The notes under the pieces were generated by a model that searched no databases, was not told the DNA's origin, and saw nothing but the letters and a program-made list of their open reading frames with translations. DNA of 45,986 bases from Acidimicrobiaceae bacterium (GTDB lineage Bacteria; Actinomycetota; Acidimicrobiia; Acidimicrobiales; Bog-793): the NCBI GenBank assembly GCA_027306925.1, contig DAHUXW010000060.1, forward strand, positions 1-45,986. Reading direction: 5' to 3'. Positions 32,929-43,258 of the stretch are shown piece by piece (position 1 is the first letter of the stretch; every line of letters starts with the position of its first letter). The position numbers were made by a program, and so were the translations under genes.

Positions 32929-33204
32929 CTAGCCGCCGGCGACGGCCGGGACGACCGAGAGCGTCTGACCCGCGCTCACCGGCGTGTCGAGGCCGTCGAG
33001 GAAGCGCACGTCCTCGTCCGCGAGGAACAGGTTGACGAAGCGGCGCAGCCCGCCCGACTCGTCGAGCAGGCGCTCGCCGATGCCCGGGTGCGCCGCGTCG
33101 AGCGAGGCGAGGGCCTCTCGCACGGTCGAGCCTTCGACGGCGATCTCGCCTGCGCCGCCGGTGAGCTGGCGGAGCTGGGTGGGGATGCGGACGGTGATGC
33201 TCAT
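32929..33204 (-). CDS. MoaD/ThiS-family ubiquitin-like sulfur carrier
   Basis: A 91-residue beta-grasp protein ending in the diagnostic Gly-Gly (VVPAVAGG) required for adenylation and thiocarboxylate formation. The start MSITVRIPTQLRQLTGG and the VREALASLDAAHPGIGERL helix are typical. ATG 33204 overlaps the threonine synthase stop (ATGA), so both are made together. The pairing suggests a CysO-like sulfur-donor role beside a PLP enzyme rather than molybdopterin synthesis, since no MoaE, MoeB or ThiG gene is nearby; this is inference. The longer track frame is antisense noise. Confidence 0.88.
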   Translation of the reverse strand: MSITVRIPTQLRQLTGGAGEIAVEGSTVREALASLDAAHPGIGERLLDESGGLRRFVNLFLADEDVRFLDGLDTPVSAGQTLSVVPAVAGG

Positions 33205-34442
33205 CTGGTCGTGCCTTTCTCTACGACGGCGGCGAAGGCCTCGAGCGTCGGCGGGATGACCGCCGACGGCCCGACGTCGTCGCCGAGCGCCTCGACGGTC
33301 TTCAACCCGGTGCCCGTCACGTACGCGACGACCCGCTCGTCGCTCCGCACGACGCCCGACGCGGCGAGCTTCGCGAGCGTCGCGATCGTGACGCCGCCGG
33401 CGGTCTCCGCGAAGATGCCCTCGGTGCGCGCGAGGAGCCGGATCCCCTCGACGATCTCCGCGTCGGTGACCGAGCCGATCGCGCCGCCCGTCGAGCGGGC
33501 GACCTGCAGCGCGTACCAGCCGTCGGCGGGGTTCCCGATCGCGAGCGACTTCGCGATCGTGTCCGGCCGGACCGGGCGCACGATGTCCGAGCCCTCGGCG
33601 AACGCGGTCGCGACCGGCGAGCACCCTTCGGCCTGGGCGCCGGAGATCCGCACCGAGTCGCCGCCCTCCACGAGCCCGACCGCGGTGAGCTCGTGGAAGC
33701 CCTTGTGGATCTTCGTGAGCTGGCTGCCCGACGCGATCGGCACGACCACGTGGTCGGGGACCTCCCAGCCGAGCTGCTCGGCGACCTCGAACGCGAGCGT
33801 CTTCGAGCCCTCCGAGTAGTAGGGCCGGACGTTGACGTTCACGAAGGCCCAGTCCGGGTGCTCGCTCGCGAGCTCCGCGCAGAGGCGGTTCACGTCGTCG
33901 TAGTTGCCGTCGACCGCGATGAGGTTCCCCCCGAATACCGCGGTCGTCTGGATCTTCACGCGCTCGAGGTTCGCCGGCACGAACACGTAGGAGTCCATCG
34001 CGGCGCGCGCTGCGTGCGCGGCGACCGAGTTCGCGAGGTTGCCGGTCGACGCACACGCCGCGACCTTGAAGCCGAGCTCGCGCGACTTCGTGAGCGCGAC
34101 CGAGACGACACGGTCCTTGAACGACCCCGTGGGGTTGCGCGTGTCGTCCTTCACCCACAGCTCGCCGAGCCCGAGCGCCGAGGCGAGCCGGTCCGCGCGC
34201 ACGAGCGGCGTGAAGCCCGCCCCGAGGTCGACCGCGTCGTCGTGGGCGACGGGCAGCATCGCCCCGTACCGCCAGATCGTGGGGGGGCCGGCCGCGATCG
34301 ACTCCCGCGAGACCGACGCGGCGACGGCCGCGTAGTCGTACGCGACCTCGAGCGGGCCGAAGCAGAAGTCGCACACGTGGAGCGCGGCTGCGGGGAAGGA
34401 GCGGCTGCACTCACGACAGCGCAGACCCTGGACGTGTCCCAC
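33201..34442 (-). CDS. thrC: Threonine synthase (PLP-dependent)
   Basis: A 413-residue fold-type II PLP enzyme converting O-phosphohomoserine to threonine. It has an N-terminal zinc-ribbon-like segment (CRECS, CDFCFG), PLP-lysine motif NPTGSFKDRV, the STGNLANSVAAH phosphate/PLP loop, and a late TGTGLKT. I choose GTG 34442 because AGGAGG lies six bases upstream; that AGGAGG is inside the first codons if ATG 34457 is used. It is the upstream gene of a two-gene operon with the MoaD-like protein. A role in cysteine formation from O-phospho-amino acids would be an alternative given the sulfur carrier. Confidence 0.9.
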   Translation of the reverse strand: MGHVQGLRCRECSRSFPAAALHVCDFCFGPLEVAYDYAAVAASVSRESIAAGPPTIWRYGAMLPVAHDDAVDLGAGFTPLVRADRLASALGLGELWVKDDTRNPTGSFKDRVVSVALTKSRELGFKVAACASTGNLANSVAAHAARAAMDSYVFVPANLERVKIQTTAVFGGNLIAVDGNYDDVNRLCAELASEHPDWAFVNVNVRPYYSEGSKTLAFEVAEQLGWEVPDHVVVPIASGSQLTKIHKGFHELTAVGLVEGGDSVRISGAQAEGCSPVATAFAEGSDIVRPVRPDTIAKSLAIGNPADGWYALQVARSTGGAIGSVTDAEIVEGIRLLARTEGIFAETAGGVTIATLAKLAASGVVRSDERVVAYVTGTGLKTVEALGDDVGPSAVIPPTLEAFAAVVEKGTTR

Positions 34443-34657
34443 GAGATGCCTCCTCATCGCTCGGGCATTGGCACCTGGTGAGACCCGTGCGCCGCCGACG
34501 ATCGGGGCGATCGGAACTGCACTGGTTGCCGCGGCGTCGCAGGGCCCGTCCCTCAGCCGCTCTTGATGGTGGTGACAGTGTGGACGACGGCGGGCCGCGC
34601 GTCAAAGTGCCCGCCGGCAGGGCCACTACGTTGCCGTCGGCGCGCGCACCGACGAAG

Positions 34658-35470
34658 ATGGACCGCGTGACCCGGGACGGCGGCGCGATCGCGTCCTTCG
34701 ACCACCGCGACTTCCCGGTCGCCCTCGTGCGCGAGCTGAAGGGCGCGACGAGCGTCTCGGTGTGCATCCCGGCTCGCGACGAGGCGGCGACCGTCGGTCG
34801 GATCGTCGCGTCGGTGCGTGACGGGCTCATGGGCCGCGTCGGGGTCGTCGACGAGCTCGTCGTCGTCGACGACGGCTCGCTCGACGCGACCGCCGTGGTC
34901 GCGCGGCGCGCCGGCGCGCGGGTCGTGCCGAGCTCGACCGCGGCGGGCGGCGGTCCCGGACCGCTCGGCAAGGGCGACGCGATGCGCGCGGGCGTCGCGT
35001 CGACGACCGGCGACCTCGTCGTCTTCCTCGACGCGGACGTCACGAACTTCCGACCGCACTTCGTGTCCGGCCTGCTCGGCCCCCTGCTCACGCGCCCGCC
35101 GACCGCGCTCGTGAAGGGCGCGTACGCGCGCTTCCTCCACGGGAGCCCGACGGGCGGCGGGCGGGTGACCGAGCTCGTCGCGCGCCCGGTCCTCGCGCTC
35201 ACCTATCCGGAGCTGGCCGAGGTCCGCCAGCCGCTCGCCGGCGAGACCGCGGTGCGACGGTCGGTGCTCCGCGAGGTCGAGCTCGCCCCCGGCTACGGCG
35301 TCGAGATCGCGCTGCTGATCGACGTCGCGGACCGCTTCGGCGCAGCCGCGCTCGCTCAGGTCGACCTCGGGACCCGGGCGCACCGGAACCGCCCGCTCGC
35401 CGAGCTCGCGCCCCAGGCGCGCGAGGTCCTCGGCGCGGCGCTCGCCCGACTCGGCCTGCCCGCGAGGTGA
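34658..35470 (+). CDS. gpgS: Glucosyl-3-phosphoglycerate synthase (GT81)
   Basis: A 270-residue retaining glycosyltransferase. It has VSVCIPARDEAATVGRIV at the start of the GT-A domain, VVDDGSLDAT, the metal-binding LDADVTN and the family pattern GETAVRR ... GYGVEIALLID with a following AHRNRPL. It would transfer glucose to 3-phosphoglycerate, the first step of glucosylglycerate and of methylglucose lipopolysaccharide precursors in actinobacteria. ATG 34658 is preferred; GTG 34667 is possible. Its stop overlaps the GT20 start by four bases. Confidence 0.85.
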   Translation: MDRVTRDGGAIASFDHRDFPVALVRELKGATSVSVCIPARDEAATVGRIVASVRDGLMGRVGVVDELVVVDDGSLDATAVVARRAGARVVPSSTAAGGGPGPLGKGDAMRAGVASTTGDLVVFLDADVTNFRPHFVSGLLGPLLTRPPTALVKGAYARFLHGSPTGGGRVTELVARPVLALTYPELAEVRQPLAGETAVRRSVLREVELAPGYGVEIALLIDVADRFGAAALAQVDLGTRAHRNRPLAELAPQAREVLGAALARLGLPAR

Positions 35471-36885
35471 GCGAGCTCGTCGTCGTCTCCAACCGGGGAC
35501 CGGCCACGTTCGCGGTCGGCGCGGACGGCGCCCTCGTCGCGCGCCACGCGGCCGGCGGGCTCGCCCCGAGCCTCGTGCACGCGCTCGCGGGCACGAACGC
35601 GCTGTGGATCGCGACCGCGATGGGCGACGCGGACCGGCGGGCCGCGCGCGAGGGCGTGGCGGCGGCGCTTGCGGGCGGGACGGAGCTCCGCCTCGTCGAG
35701 CTCGCGCCCGAGGTCCAGCGCGCCGCGTACCGCGTCGTCGCGAACGGCACGCTCTGGTTCGCGTACCACGGTCTGTTCGACCGGGTCCGCCAACCCGTGT
35801 TCGACCGGGCCTGGTACGAGGCGTGGGACGGCTACCGGGAGTACAACCGCACGCTCGCGGGCGAGGTCGCGCGCTGCGCGGACGAGGGTGCGACGGTCGT
35901 CGTGAACGACTACCACCTCGCGCTCGTCGGCTCGTACCTCGCCGCCGAGCGCCCGGACCTTCGGACCGTGCACTTCCACCACACGCCCTTTTGCGACGCG
36001 CACGAGCTGCGCGTGCTCCCGGACGCGGTCGCGGTCGAGCTCGTCGGCGGCCTCGCGGCCTTCGGCGCGTGCGGCTTCCACACCGAGCGCTGGGCCGGCC
36101 ACTTCCGGAGCTGCGCCGCGTCCGTCGGGGTCGAGGCGCCCGAGGTGTTCGCCTCGGCGCTCGGCACCGACGCCGACGACCTTCGAGCGGTCGCGAGCTC
36201 GCCCGGGTGCGCGGCCCGCCGCTCGGACCTGCTCGAGCGCCTCGACGGTCGTGCGCTGCTCTTCCGCAGCGACCGCGTCGAGCCCTCGAAGAACATCCTG
36301 CGGGGCTTCCTCGCGTTCGAGGAGCTGCTCGACACCGTTCCGCGATTTCGCGGCTCGGTCACGTTCGTCGCGCGCGCGTACCCGTCGCGCGAGGAGATGC
36401 CCGAGTACCGCGCGTACCGGGAGGACGTCGAGCGGCTCGTCGAGCGGGTGAACGAGCGCTTCGCGACCGCGGACCACGTGCCGATCGTGCTCGAGGTCGC
36501 GGACGACTTCGAGGCGTCGGTCGCCGCGCTGTGCTCCTACGACGTCCTGCTCGTGAACCCCGTGCGCGACGGGATGAACCTCGTCGCGAAGGAGGGGCCG
36601 GTCGCGAACCGGCACGCCGGGGTGCTCGCGCTGTCGCGCGAGGCGGGTGCGTTCGCCGAGCTCGGGACCCACGCGCTCGCGGTCCAGCCGTTCGACGTGA
36701 GCGGGACCGCCGCGGCGCTCGGGCGTGCCCTCGAGATGCCGGTCGCCGAGCGGCGAGAGCGCGCCGTGGCGCTCGCCGCGGTCGCCGGATCGCGCCCGCC
36801 CGCCCGGTGGTTCGCCGAGGTCGTGCGCGCGGCGCGCACCTCCCGGCTCCGGGGCGGTGACACCTCGGCGGCCGCGCGGCGCTGA
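35467..36885 (+). CDS. GT20 family synthase (trehalose-6-phosphate synthase-like)
   Basis: A 472-residue GT-B glycosyltransferase: VVSNRGPATF at the N-terminus, the glycine-rich AGGLAPSL, VVNDYHLAL, HFHHTPFCDAHELRVLP, and DGMNLVAKEGPVAN for the donor. The phosphate-binding motif reads SDRVEPSKNILRGF instead of the RLDYSKGI of standard OtsA, marking a divergent subgroup. It would make trehalose-6-phosphate or a related glucosyl-phosphate compound. GTG 35467 overlaps the gpgS stop, so a joint role in compatible-solute synthesis is likely. A phosphatase gene lies convergent just downstream. Confidence 0.85.
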   Translation: MSELVVVSNRGPATFAVGADGALVARHAAGGLAPSLVHALAGTNALWIATAMGDADRRAAREGVAAALAGGTELRLVELAPEVQRAAYRVVANGTLWFAYHGLFDRVRQPVFDRAWYEAWDGYREYNRTLAGEVARCADEGATVVVNDYHLALVGSYLAAERPDLRTVHFHHTPFCDAHELRVLPDAVAVELVGGLAAFGACGFHTERWAGHFRSCAASVGVEAPEVFASALGTDADDLRAVASSPGCAARRSDLLERLDGRALLFRSDRVEPSKNILRGFLAFEELLDTVPRFRGSVTFVARAYPSREEMPEYRAYREDVERLVERVNERFATADHVPIVLEVADDFEASVAALCSYDVLLVNPVRDGMNLVAKEGPVANRHAGVLALSREAGAFAELGTHALAVQPFDVSGTAAALGRALEMPVAERRERAVALAAVAGSRPPARWFAEVVRAARTSRLRGGDTSAAARR

Positions 36886-36899
36886 CCGCGTCCCGCCAC

Positions 36900-36955
36900 G
36901 GCCCGGTCGGCGAGCTGCGGCCCGGTCAGCGAGCTGCGGCCCGGTCGGCGATCGC
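36900..36955. repeat. Three 19-base tandem repeats at the end of the phosphatase gene
   Basis: GGCCCGGTCGGCGAGCTGC is repeated (36900-36918, 36919-36937, then 18 bases to 36955) with single changes. The phosphatase stop at 36926 lies within the second unit, so repeat expansion has shaped its C-terminus (RAAAR). Confidence 0.8.
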
Positions 36956-37729
36956 GGCGAGGAAGGCCAGCGCAGTCGCCGGTCCGTCGAGCACGACGTC
37001 CGCGGCGCGGAGGAGATCCGGCGGGGACTCGTCGCTCGCGACCGCGATCCGCGACGTGTACGCCGCCGTACGGTCGTGGAGCTCGTCGAGCGCAGCGAAG
37101 GCGGGGAGGTCGCCCGAGTCGTCGCCGAGGAAGCAGGCCGCCCGCGCGCCCGCGGCGAGCGACGCGACGGCCGATCCCTTGTCGGGCGCAGCGGGCAGCA
37201 CGAGCTCGACCGCCATGCGCGCGGGGCGCGGCGACAGGCCGTGCCGTCCGGCTGTGGCGGTGGCGAGGTGCTCGGCGCGCTCGCGCTCCGCGGGTGCGTT
37301 CCGCCAGTGGAGCGCGACCGACCACCGCTTGCGCTCCACCTCGACGCCGGCGGGGAGCCCGGCCTCGAGCTCGCGCGCCGCGGCCTCGATCGCCTCAGCC
37401 TCGTGGGCGGCGCGCTCGGGCGCCGTGACGTGCCCGTCGGGCCCGGCACGCTCCGCGCCGTAGGAGCCGTAGGCGCGAAGCGGGCTGCGCCCCTCGCCGA
37501 GCGCGAGCCGCGGCACGAGGAACGCGGCCGGCCGCCCGGACACGACGGCGACCGTCCCGAAGCGCCGCGCAAGCCGGTGGAGCACGTCGAGCGCGCCGGG
37601 CAGGGCGTTCGCGTCCGCGGGGTCCCCGACGATCGGTGCGAGCGTCCCGTCGAAGTCCGTGAGCACGCACGTCTGCGCGGGTGCTCGGGCGAGCTCGGCG
37701 ACCGCGGCCCACGCGGGCGGGCCGAGCAC
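36926..37729 (-). CDS. otsB: Trehalose-6-phosphate phosphatase-like HAD hydrolase
   Basis: A roughly 267-residue HAD-superfamily phosphatase. It has TDFDGTLAPIV (nucleophile and acid aspartates), VVSGRP, the cap domain with KRWSVALHWRNAP, DKGSAVASL (motif III lysine) and LGDDSGDLPAF (motif IV). It would remove phosphate from the product of the neighbouring GT20 enzyme or from glucosyl-3-phosphoglycerate. The start is uncertain: GTG 37729 lies just before the conserved part but lacks a ribosome site; the track start runs far into the DUF3263 gene. It lies 29 bases downstream of that gene. Confidence 0.82.
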   Translation of the reverse strand: MLGPPAWAAVAELARAPAQTCVLTDFDGTLAPIVGDPADANALPGALDVLHRLARRFGTVAVVSGRPAAFLVPRLALGEGRSPLRAYGSYGAERAGPDGHVTAPERAAHEAEAIEAAARELEAGLPAGVEVERKRWSVALHWRNAPAERERAEHLATATAGRHGLSPRPARMAVELVLPAAPDKGSAVASLAAGARAACFLGDDSGDLPAFAALDELHDRTAAYTSRIAVASDESPPDLLRAADVVLDGPATALAFLAAIADRAAAR

Positions 37730-37758
37730 GGGGTGCCCGGGCGGGTCGAGCGGCGCGC

Positions 37759-38025
37759 TCAGCGGGGACGGCGCTCGCGGGGCGCCTCCCCGAGGAACCG
37801 GGCGCGCCGCCGCTCGTCGCGCCGGCGCCTCAGCCTGCGGACGAGCAGTGGGTCGTGGGCGAGGGCGTCGGGCGAGTCGATCAGGCGGTCGAGGCCGGCG
37901 CGGTAGGCCGTGGCCGACATGTCGAGGCAGCGGCGGAGCGCGACGGGCTTCGGCTCGCCGCCGTCCTCGAGCCACCAGCCGCGCTCGAAGTCCAGCATCG
38001 CCGCGTCGCGCTCGGTCAGCGCCAC
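37759..38025 (-). CDS. DUF3263 family small protein
   Basis: An 88-residue protein matching the actinobacterial DUF3263 plan: ALTERDAAMLDFERGWW near the start, a helix-turn-helix-like LDMSATAYRAGLDRLIDSP, and a basic C-terminus (DPLLVRRLRRRRDERRR). It is probably a small DNA-binding protein, function unknown. GTG 38025 has GGAG at eight-base spacing and gives the usual N-terminus; the track uses TTG 38049. It may be co-transcribed with the phosphatase gene downstream. Confidence 0.78.
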   Translation of the reverse strand: MALTERDAAMLDFERGWWLEDGGEPKPVALRRCLDMSATAYRAGLDRLIDSPDALAHDPLLVRRLRRRRDERRRARFLGEAPRERRPR

Positions 38026-38216
38026 GGACCCGTCTCCACGGCCCGACAATGCCCCGGGGGCGCGCGCGAAGCAAGGACCGTCGTCACGCTGGGCTTTCGC
38101 CCCGCCGACACGGGTGTCTGCACACGTGCGAGGCTGTGTCCCCTCCGGCGCGCGGGGCCCGCGCGCGCCCGGGCGCCCGTGCGGAGCCCTCCCGCGGGAT
38201 CGAGAGGAGCGACGGT

Positions 38217-38975
38217 TTGGTGAGCGCGGCAGGCGTGAGCTACGTGGTCGCGTTCGGCGGCGGGGTCGTCTCCTTCGTCTCCCCGTGCGTGCTCCCGGTC
38301 GTCCCCGCGTACCTCTCGATGGTCACGGGCCTCGACCTCGCCGAGGCCGAGGCGGGCGCCCGCCGCCAGATCGGCCGGATCGCGCGCGACACCTCGCTGT
38401 TCATCGCGGGCTTCGGCGCGGTCTTCGTGCTGCTCGGCATGGGCGCGTCTGCGCTCGGCGGCGCGCTCACGCGTGACAAGGTCCTGCTCACACGGGTGTC
38501 GGGTGGCGTGGTCGTCGCGATGTCGCTGTTCATCGCCGGCTCGCTCGTGCTGCGCGCCCCGTTCCTCTACGGCGAGGCGCGCTTCCACCCGAGCGCGGCC
38601 CGCCTCGGCCCGCTCTACGCGCCCGTCGCCGGTGTCGCGTTCGGCTTCGGGTGGACCCCGTGCATCGGGCCCGTGCTCTCGTCGGTTCTCGTCGTCGCGT
38701 CGGCGGACCGCGGAATCGGCCAGGGCGCGCTCCTGCTCGCGGTGTACACGGCCGGTCTCGGCCTGCCGTTCCTCGTCGTCGGCTGCGCGCTCGGGCGCGT
38801 CACCGGGGCGATGCGCTGGGTCAAACGGCGCTCACGACAGGTCACGATCGTCTCGAGCGTGCTGCTCGCCGGATTCGGGGTGCTCCTGCTGCTCAACCGG
38901 CTCACCTGGGTGACCACGGTGCTCGAGGGGTGGATGGGCCACGTCGGCCTCGGCCGGCTCGTCCACGTCGGCTGA
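38217..38975 (+). CDS. ccdA: CcdA-type thiol-disulfide transmembrane transporter
   Basis: A roughly 252-residue membrane protein with six hydrophobic segments and the two paired redox cysteines of the CcdA/DsbD family: SFVSPCVLPVVPAY and GFGWTPCIGPVLSS. It carries reducing power across the membrane for cytochrome c assembly or extracellular thiol proteins. AGGAG lies seven bases before TTG 38217; GTG 38220 is an equally possible start. No cytochrome c or ResB/ResC genes are adjacent, so the partner is elsewhere. Confidence 0.9.
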   Translation: MVSAAGVSYVVAFGGGVVSFVSPCVLPVVPAYLSMVTGLDLAEAEAGARRQIGRIARDTSLFIAGFGAVFVLLGMGASALGGALTRDKVLLTRVSGGVVVAMSLFIAGSLVLRAPFLYGEARFHPSAARLGPLYAPVAGVAFGFGWTPCIGPVLSSVLVVASADRGIGQGALLLAVYTAGLGLPFLVVGCALGRVTGAMRWVKRRSRQVTIVSSVLLAGFGVLLLLNRLTWVTTVLEGWMGHVGLGRLVHVG

Positions 38976-38983
38976 CCCGCGCG

Positions 38984-39003
38984 CCGGCGCCCGGCGGCGC
39001 CGG
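38984..39003. terminator. Hairpin between convergent ccdA and aconitase
   Basis: CCGGCGCC pairs perfectly with GGCGCCGG across a four-base loop, nine bases after the ccdA stop and touching the aconitase stop on the other strand. No T-tract follows. Confidence 0.6.
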
Positions 39004-41658
<2,655 letters not shown>

Positions 41659-41755
41659 GACGGCCTCCATCGACGTCGATGCCGGACCGCACGCTACCCG
41701 TAGGGCGCGGGCGCGCACCCGCCCGTCCTGCGCGCGGGCGCGCGCGGACGCGGGC

Positions 41756-42358
41756 TCAGGACCCGACGGGCTCGGCGTCGCTCACGAGCGAGGCGTGCGG
41801 GTGCACCTGGTCGCGGAGCTTGCGGAGCAGCGTGACGAGCTCGGCCTGCTCACGCGCGTCGAGCACGCCCGCGAGCAGGCACTCCACGTCGCGCTCGTGG
41901 CGGCTGAGCGCCTCGCGCGTCCGCCGGAGCCCGAGAGCCGTGAGCCGCGCGAACGCGCCGCGCCGGTCGCTCGGGCAGACCTCGCGCTCGACGAGCCCCG
42001 CTTCGACGAGCCGGTCCACCGCCCGCGTGAGCCCGCTCGGGGTGAGGGCCGACTGCGCCGCGAGGTCGCTCATGCGCAGCCGGCCGTCCGCGCTGCGCCC
42101 GAGCCGCACGAGGATCTCGAAGGACTGCCCGCCGACGCCGAGCTCGCCCTCGAGACCCGGCGTGAGCACCTTGCGCAGGCCGCTGGCGGTCTCGAGCACA
42201 AGGCCGATGAGCGTGATCGGGTCGTTCGCGTCTCCGCCGGCGCTGCTCGCGAGCGCCGCGCAGCGGTCCAGGTCGACCGTGCCGTCGTGCGTCGCGACCG
42301 CACTGCCCTCGGATCGGTCGAGCTCGGTGCCCATGGTCGAAGTGTACCCCCGCTGCAT
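41756..42358 (-). CDS. MarR family transcriptional regulator
   Basis: A 192-200 residue winged-helix regulator: [23 protein letters not shown] is the recognition part and [17 protein letters not shown] the wing. The start may be ATG 42358 or ATG 42334; the first lies directly against the palindrome and may be leaderless. It is divergent from the YceI gene with a 149-base gap, so it most likely controls that gene and itself. The effector is not evident. Confidence 0.88.
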   Translation of the reverse strand: MQRGYTSTMGTELDRSEGSAVATHDGTVDLDRCAALASSAGGDANDPITLIGLVLETASGLRKVLTPGLEGELGVGGQSFEILVRLGRSADGRLRMSDLAAQSALTPSGLTRAVDRLVEAGLVEREVCPSDRRGAFARLTALGLRRTREALSRHERDVECLLAGVLDAREQAELVTLLRKLRDQVHPHASLVSDAEPVGS

Positions 42359-42366
42359 AACTAGTT
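42359..42366. promoter_or_regulatory. AACTAGTT palindrome, candidate MarR operator
   Basis: A perfect eight-base palindrome overlaps the -35 box of the yceI promoter and touches the MarR start. An AT-rich block (AAATAATT) follows in an otherwise very GC-rich region. Confidence 0.45.
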
Positions 42367-42393
42367 GCGCAGGAAATAATTGTGCGGTATTAT
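42365..42393 (+). promoter_or_regulatory. Probable yceI promoter
   Basis: TTGCGC, a 17-base spacer and TATTAT give a near-consensus sigma-70-type promoter 115 bases before the YceI start, overlapping the putative MarR operator. Confidence 0.6.
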
Positions 42394-42507
42394 CACATCG
42401 GTCCGGCAGCCGGGAAACGGTACCTCGGCGGCGCCGCAGAGCGGTGGCCGGATCGTGCGACCGACACGGCCCGCGACCGCGGGCCGACGACGACGAGGAG
42501 CCTCCAG

Positions 42508-43086
42508 ATGGCAGAGACGACCGAGACCACGAGAACGGTGAACGGGGCGCCGGTGCCGGTGCCCGGCGTGTACGACCTCGACATCGCGCACTCGAGCGTC
42601 GCGTTCGTCGTCCGGCACCTCATGGTGTCGAAGGTGCGCGGCACGTTCCACGGCTTCGACGGGACGATCACGGTCGCACAGGACCCGACCGAGTCGGGCG
42701 TCACCGCTACCGTGCAGGTCGCGACCGTGGACACGCGCGACGAGAAGCGCGACGCGCACTTGCGCTCGCCCGACTTCTTCGACGCGGAGACCTTCCCGGC
42801 GATGACCTTCACGAGCACGCGCGTCCTGCCGGCCGGAGGGACCGACTGGAAGGTCGAGGGCGACCTCACGATCCACGGGGTCACGCGCTCGGTCGTCCTC
42901 GACGTCGAGTTCAACGGCGGGACCGGCGACCCCTACGGCGGCACGCGCATCGGGTTCAGCGCGTCGACCGAGATCGACCGTGAGGACTTCGGCATGACGT
43001 TCAACATGGCGCTCGAGACCGGCGGCGTCATGGTCTCGAAGGTCGTGAGGATCGAGATCGAGGCCGAGGCGATCCTCCAGGCCTGA
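42508..43086 (+). CDS. YceI-family lipid-binding-like protein
   Basis: A 192-residue protein. After about 20 residues comes the typical start YDLDIAHSSVAFVVRHLMVSKVRG and the lipocalin-like barrel motifs TVDTRDEKRDAHLRSPDFFD and FPAMTFTSTRV, with DREDFGMTFN near the end. YceI proteins bind polyisoprenoids or other amphiphiles; this one has no signal peptide and would be cytoplasmic. ATG 42508 has GAGGAG eight bases upstream. The divergent MarR regulator suggests a stress-type response. Confidence 0.9.
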   Translation: MAETTETTRTVNGAPVPVPGVYDLDIAHSSVAFVVRHLMVSKVRGTFHGFDGTITVAQDPTESGVTATVQVATVDTRDEKRDAHLRSPDFFDAETFPAMTFTSTRVLPAGGTDWKVEGDLTIHGVTRSVVLDVEFNGGTGDPYGGTRIGFSASTEIDREDFGMTFNMALETGGVMVSKVVRIEIEAEAILQA

Positions 43087-43146
43087 GCCGCGGCTCGCGC
43101 GGGCCGGCAGGGTCGCAGCACGACCCGGCCGGCTCGCCGCCGCGCC

Positions 43147-43245
43147 CGGCGCCCCCGTCGCCCGGCGCCCCCGTTGCCCGGCGCCCCCGTCGCACGGCGC
43201 CCCCGTCGCACGGCGCCCCCCGGCGCCCCCGTTGCACGGCGCCCC
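43147..43245. repeat. 16-base GC-rich tandem repeat, intergenic
   Basis: The unit CGGCGCCCCCGTYGCM occurs four times in succession (43147-43210), then a 10-base partial unit, one further full unit and a final 9-base part. It lies between yceI and the ABC ATPase start. The unit contains GGCGCC and could form secondary structure. Confidence 0.9.
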
Positions 43246-43258
43246 TGGGCCTGATCGA

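Noticed and set aside
43147-43245. CRISPR array
   Set aside because: Units of 16 bases follow each other directly without spacers, and no cas genes are present.
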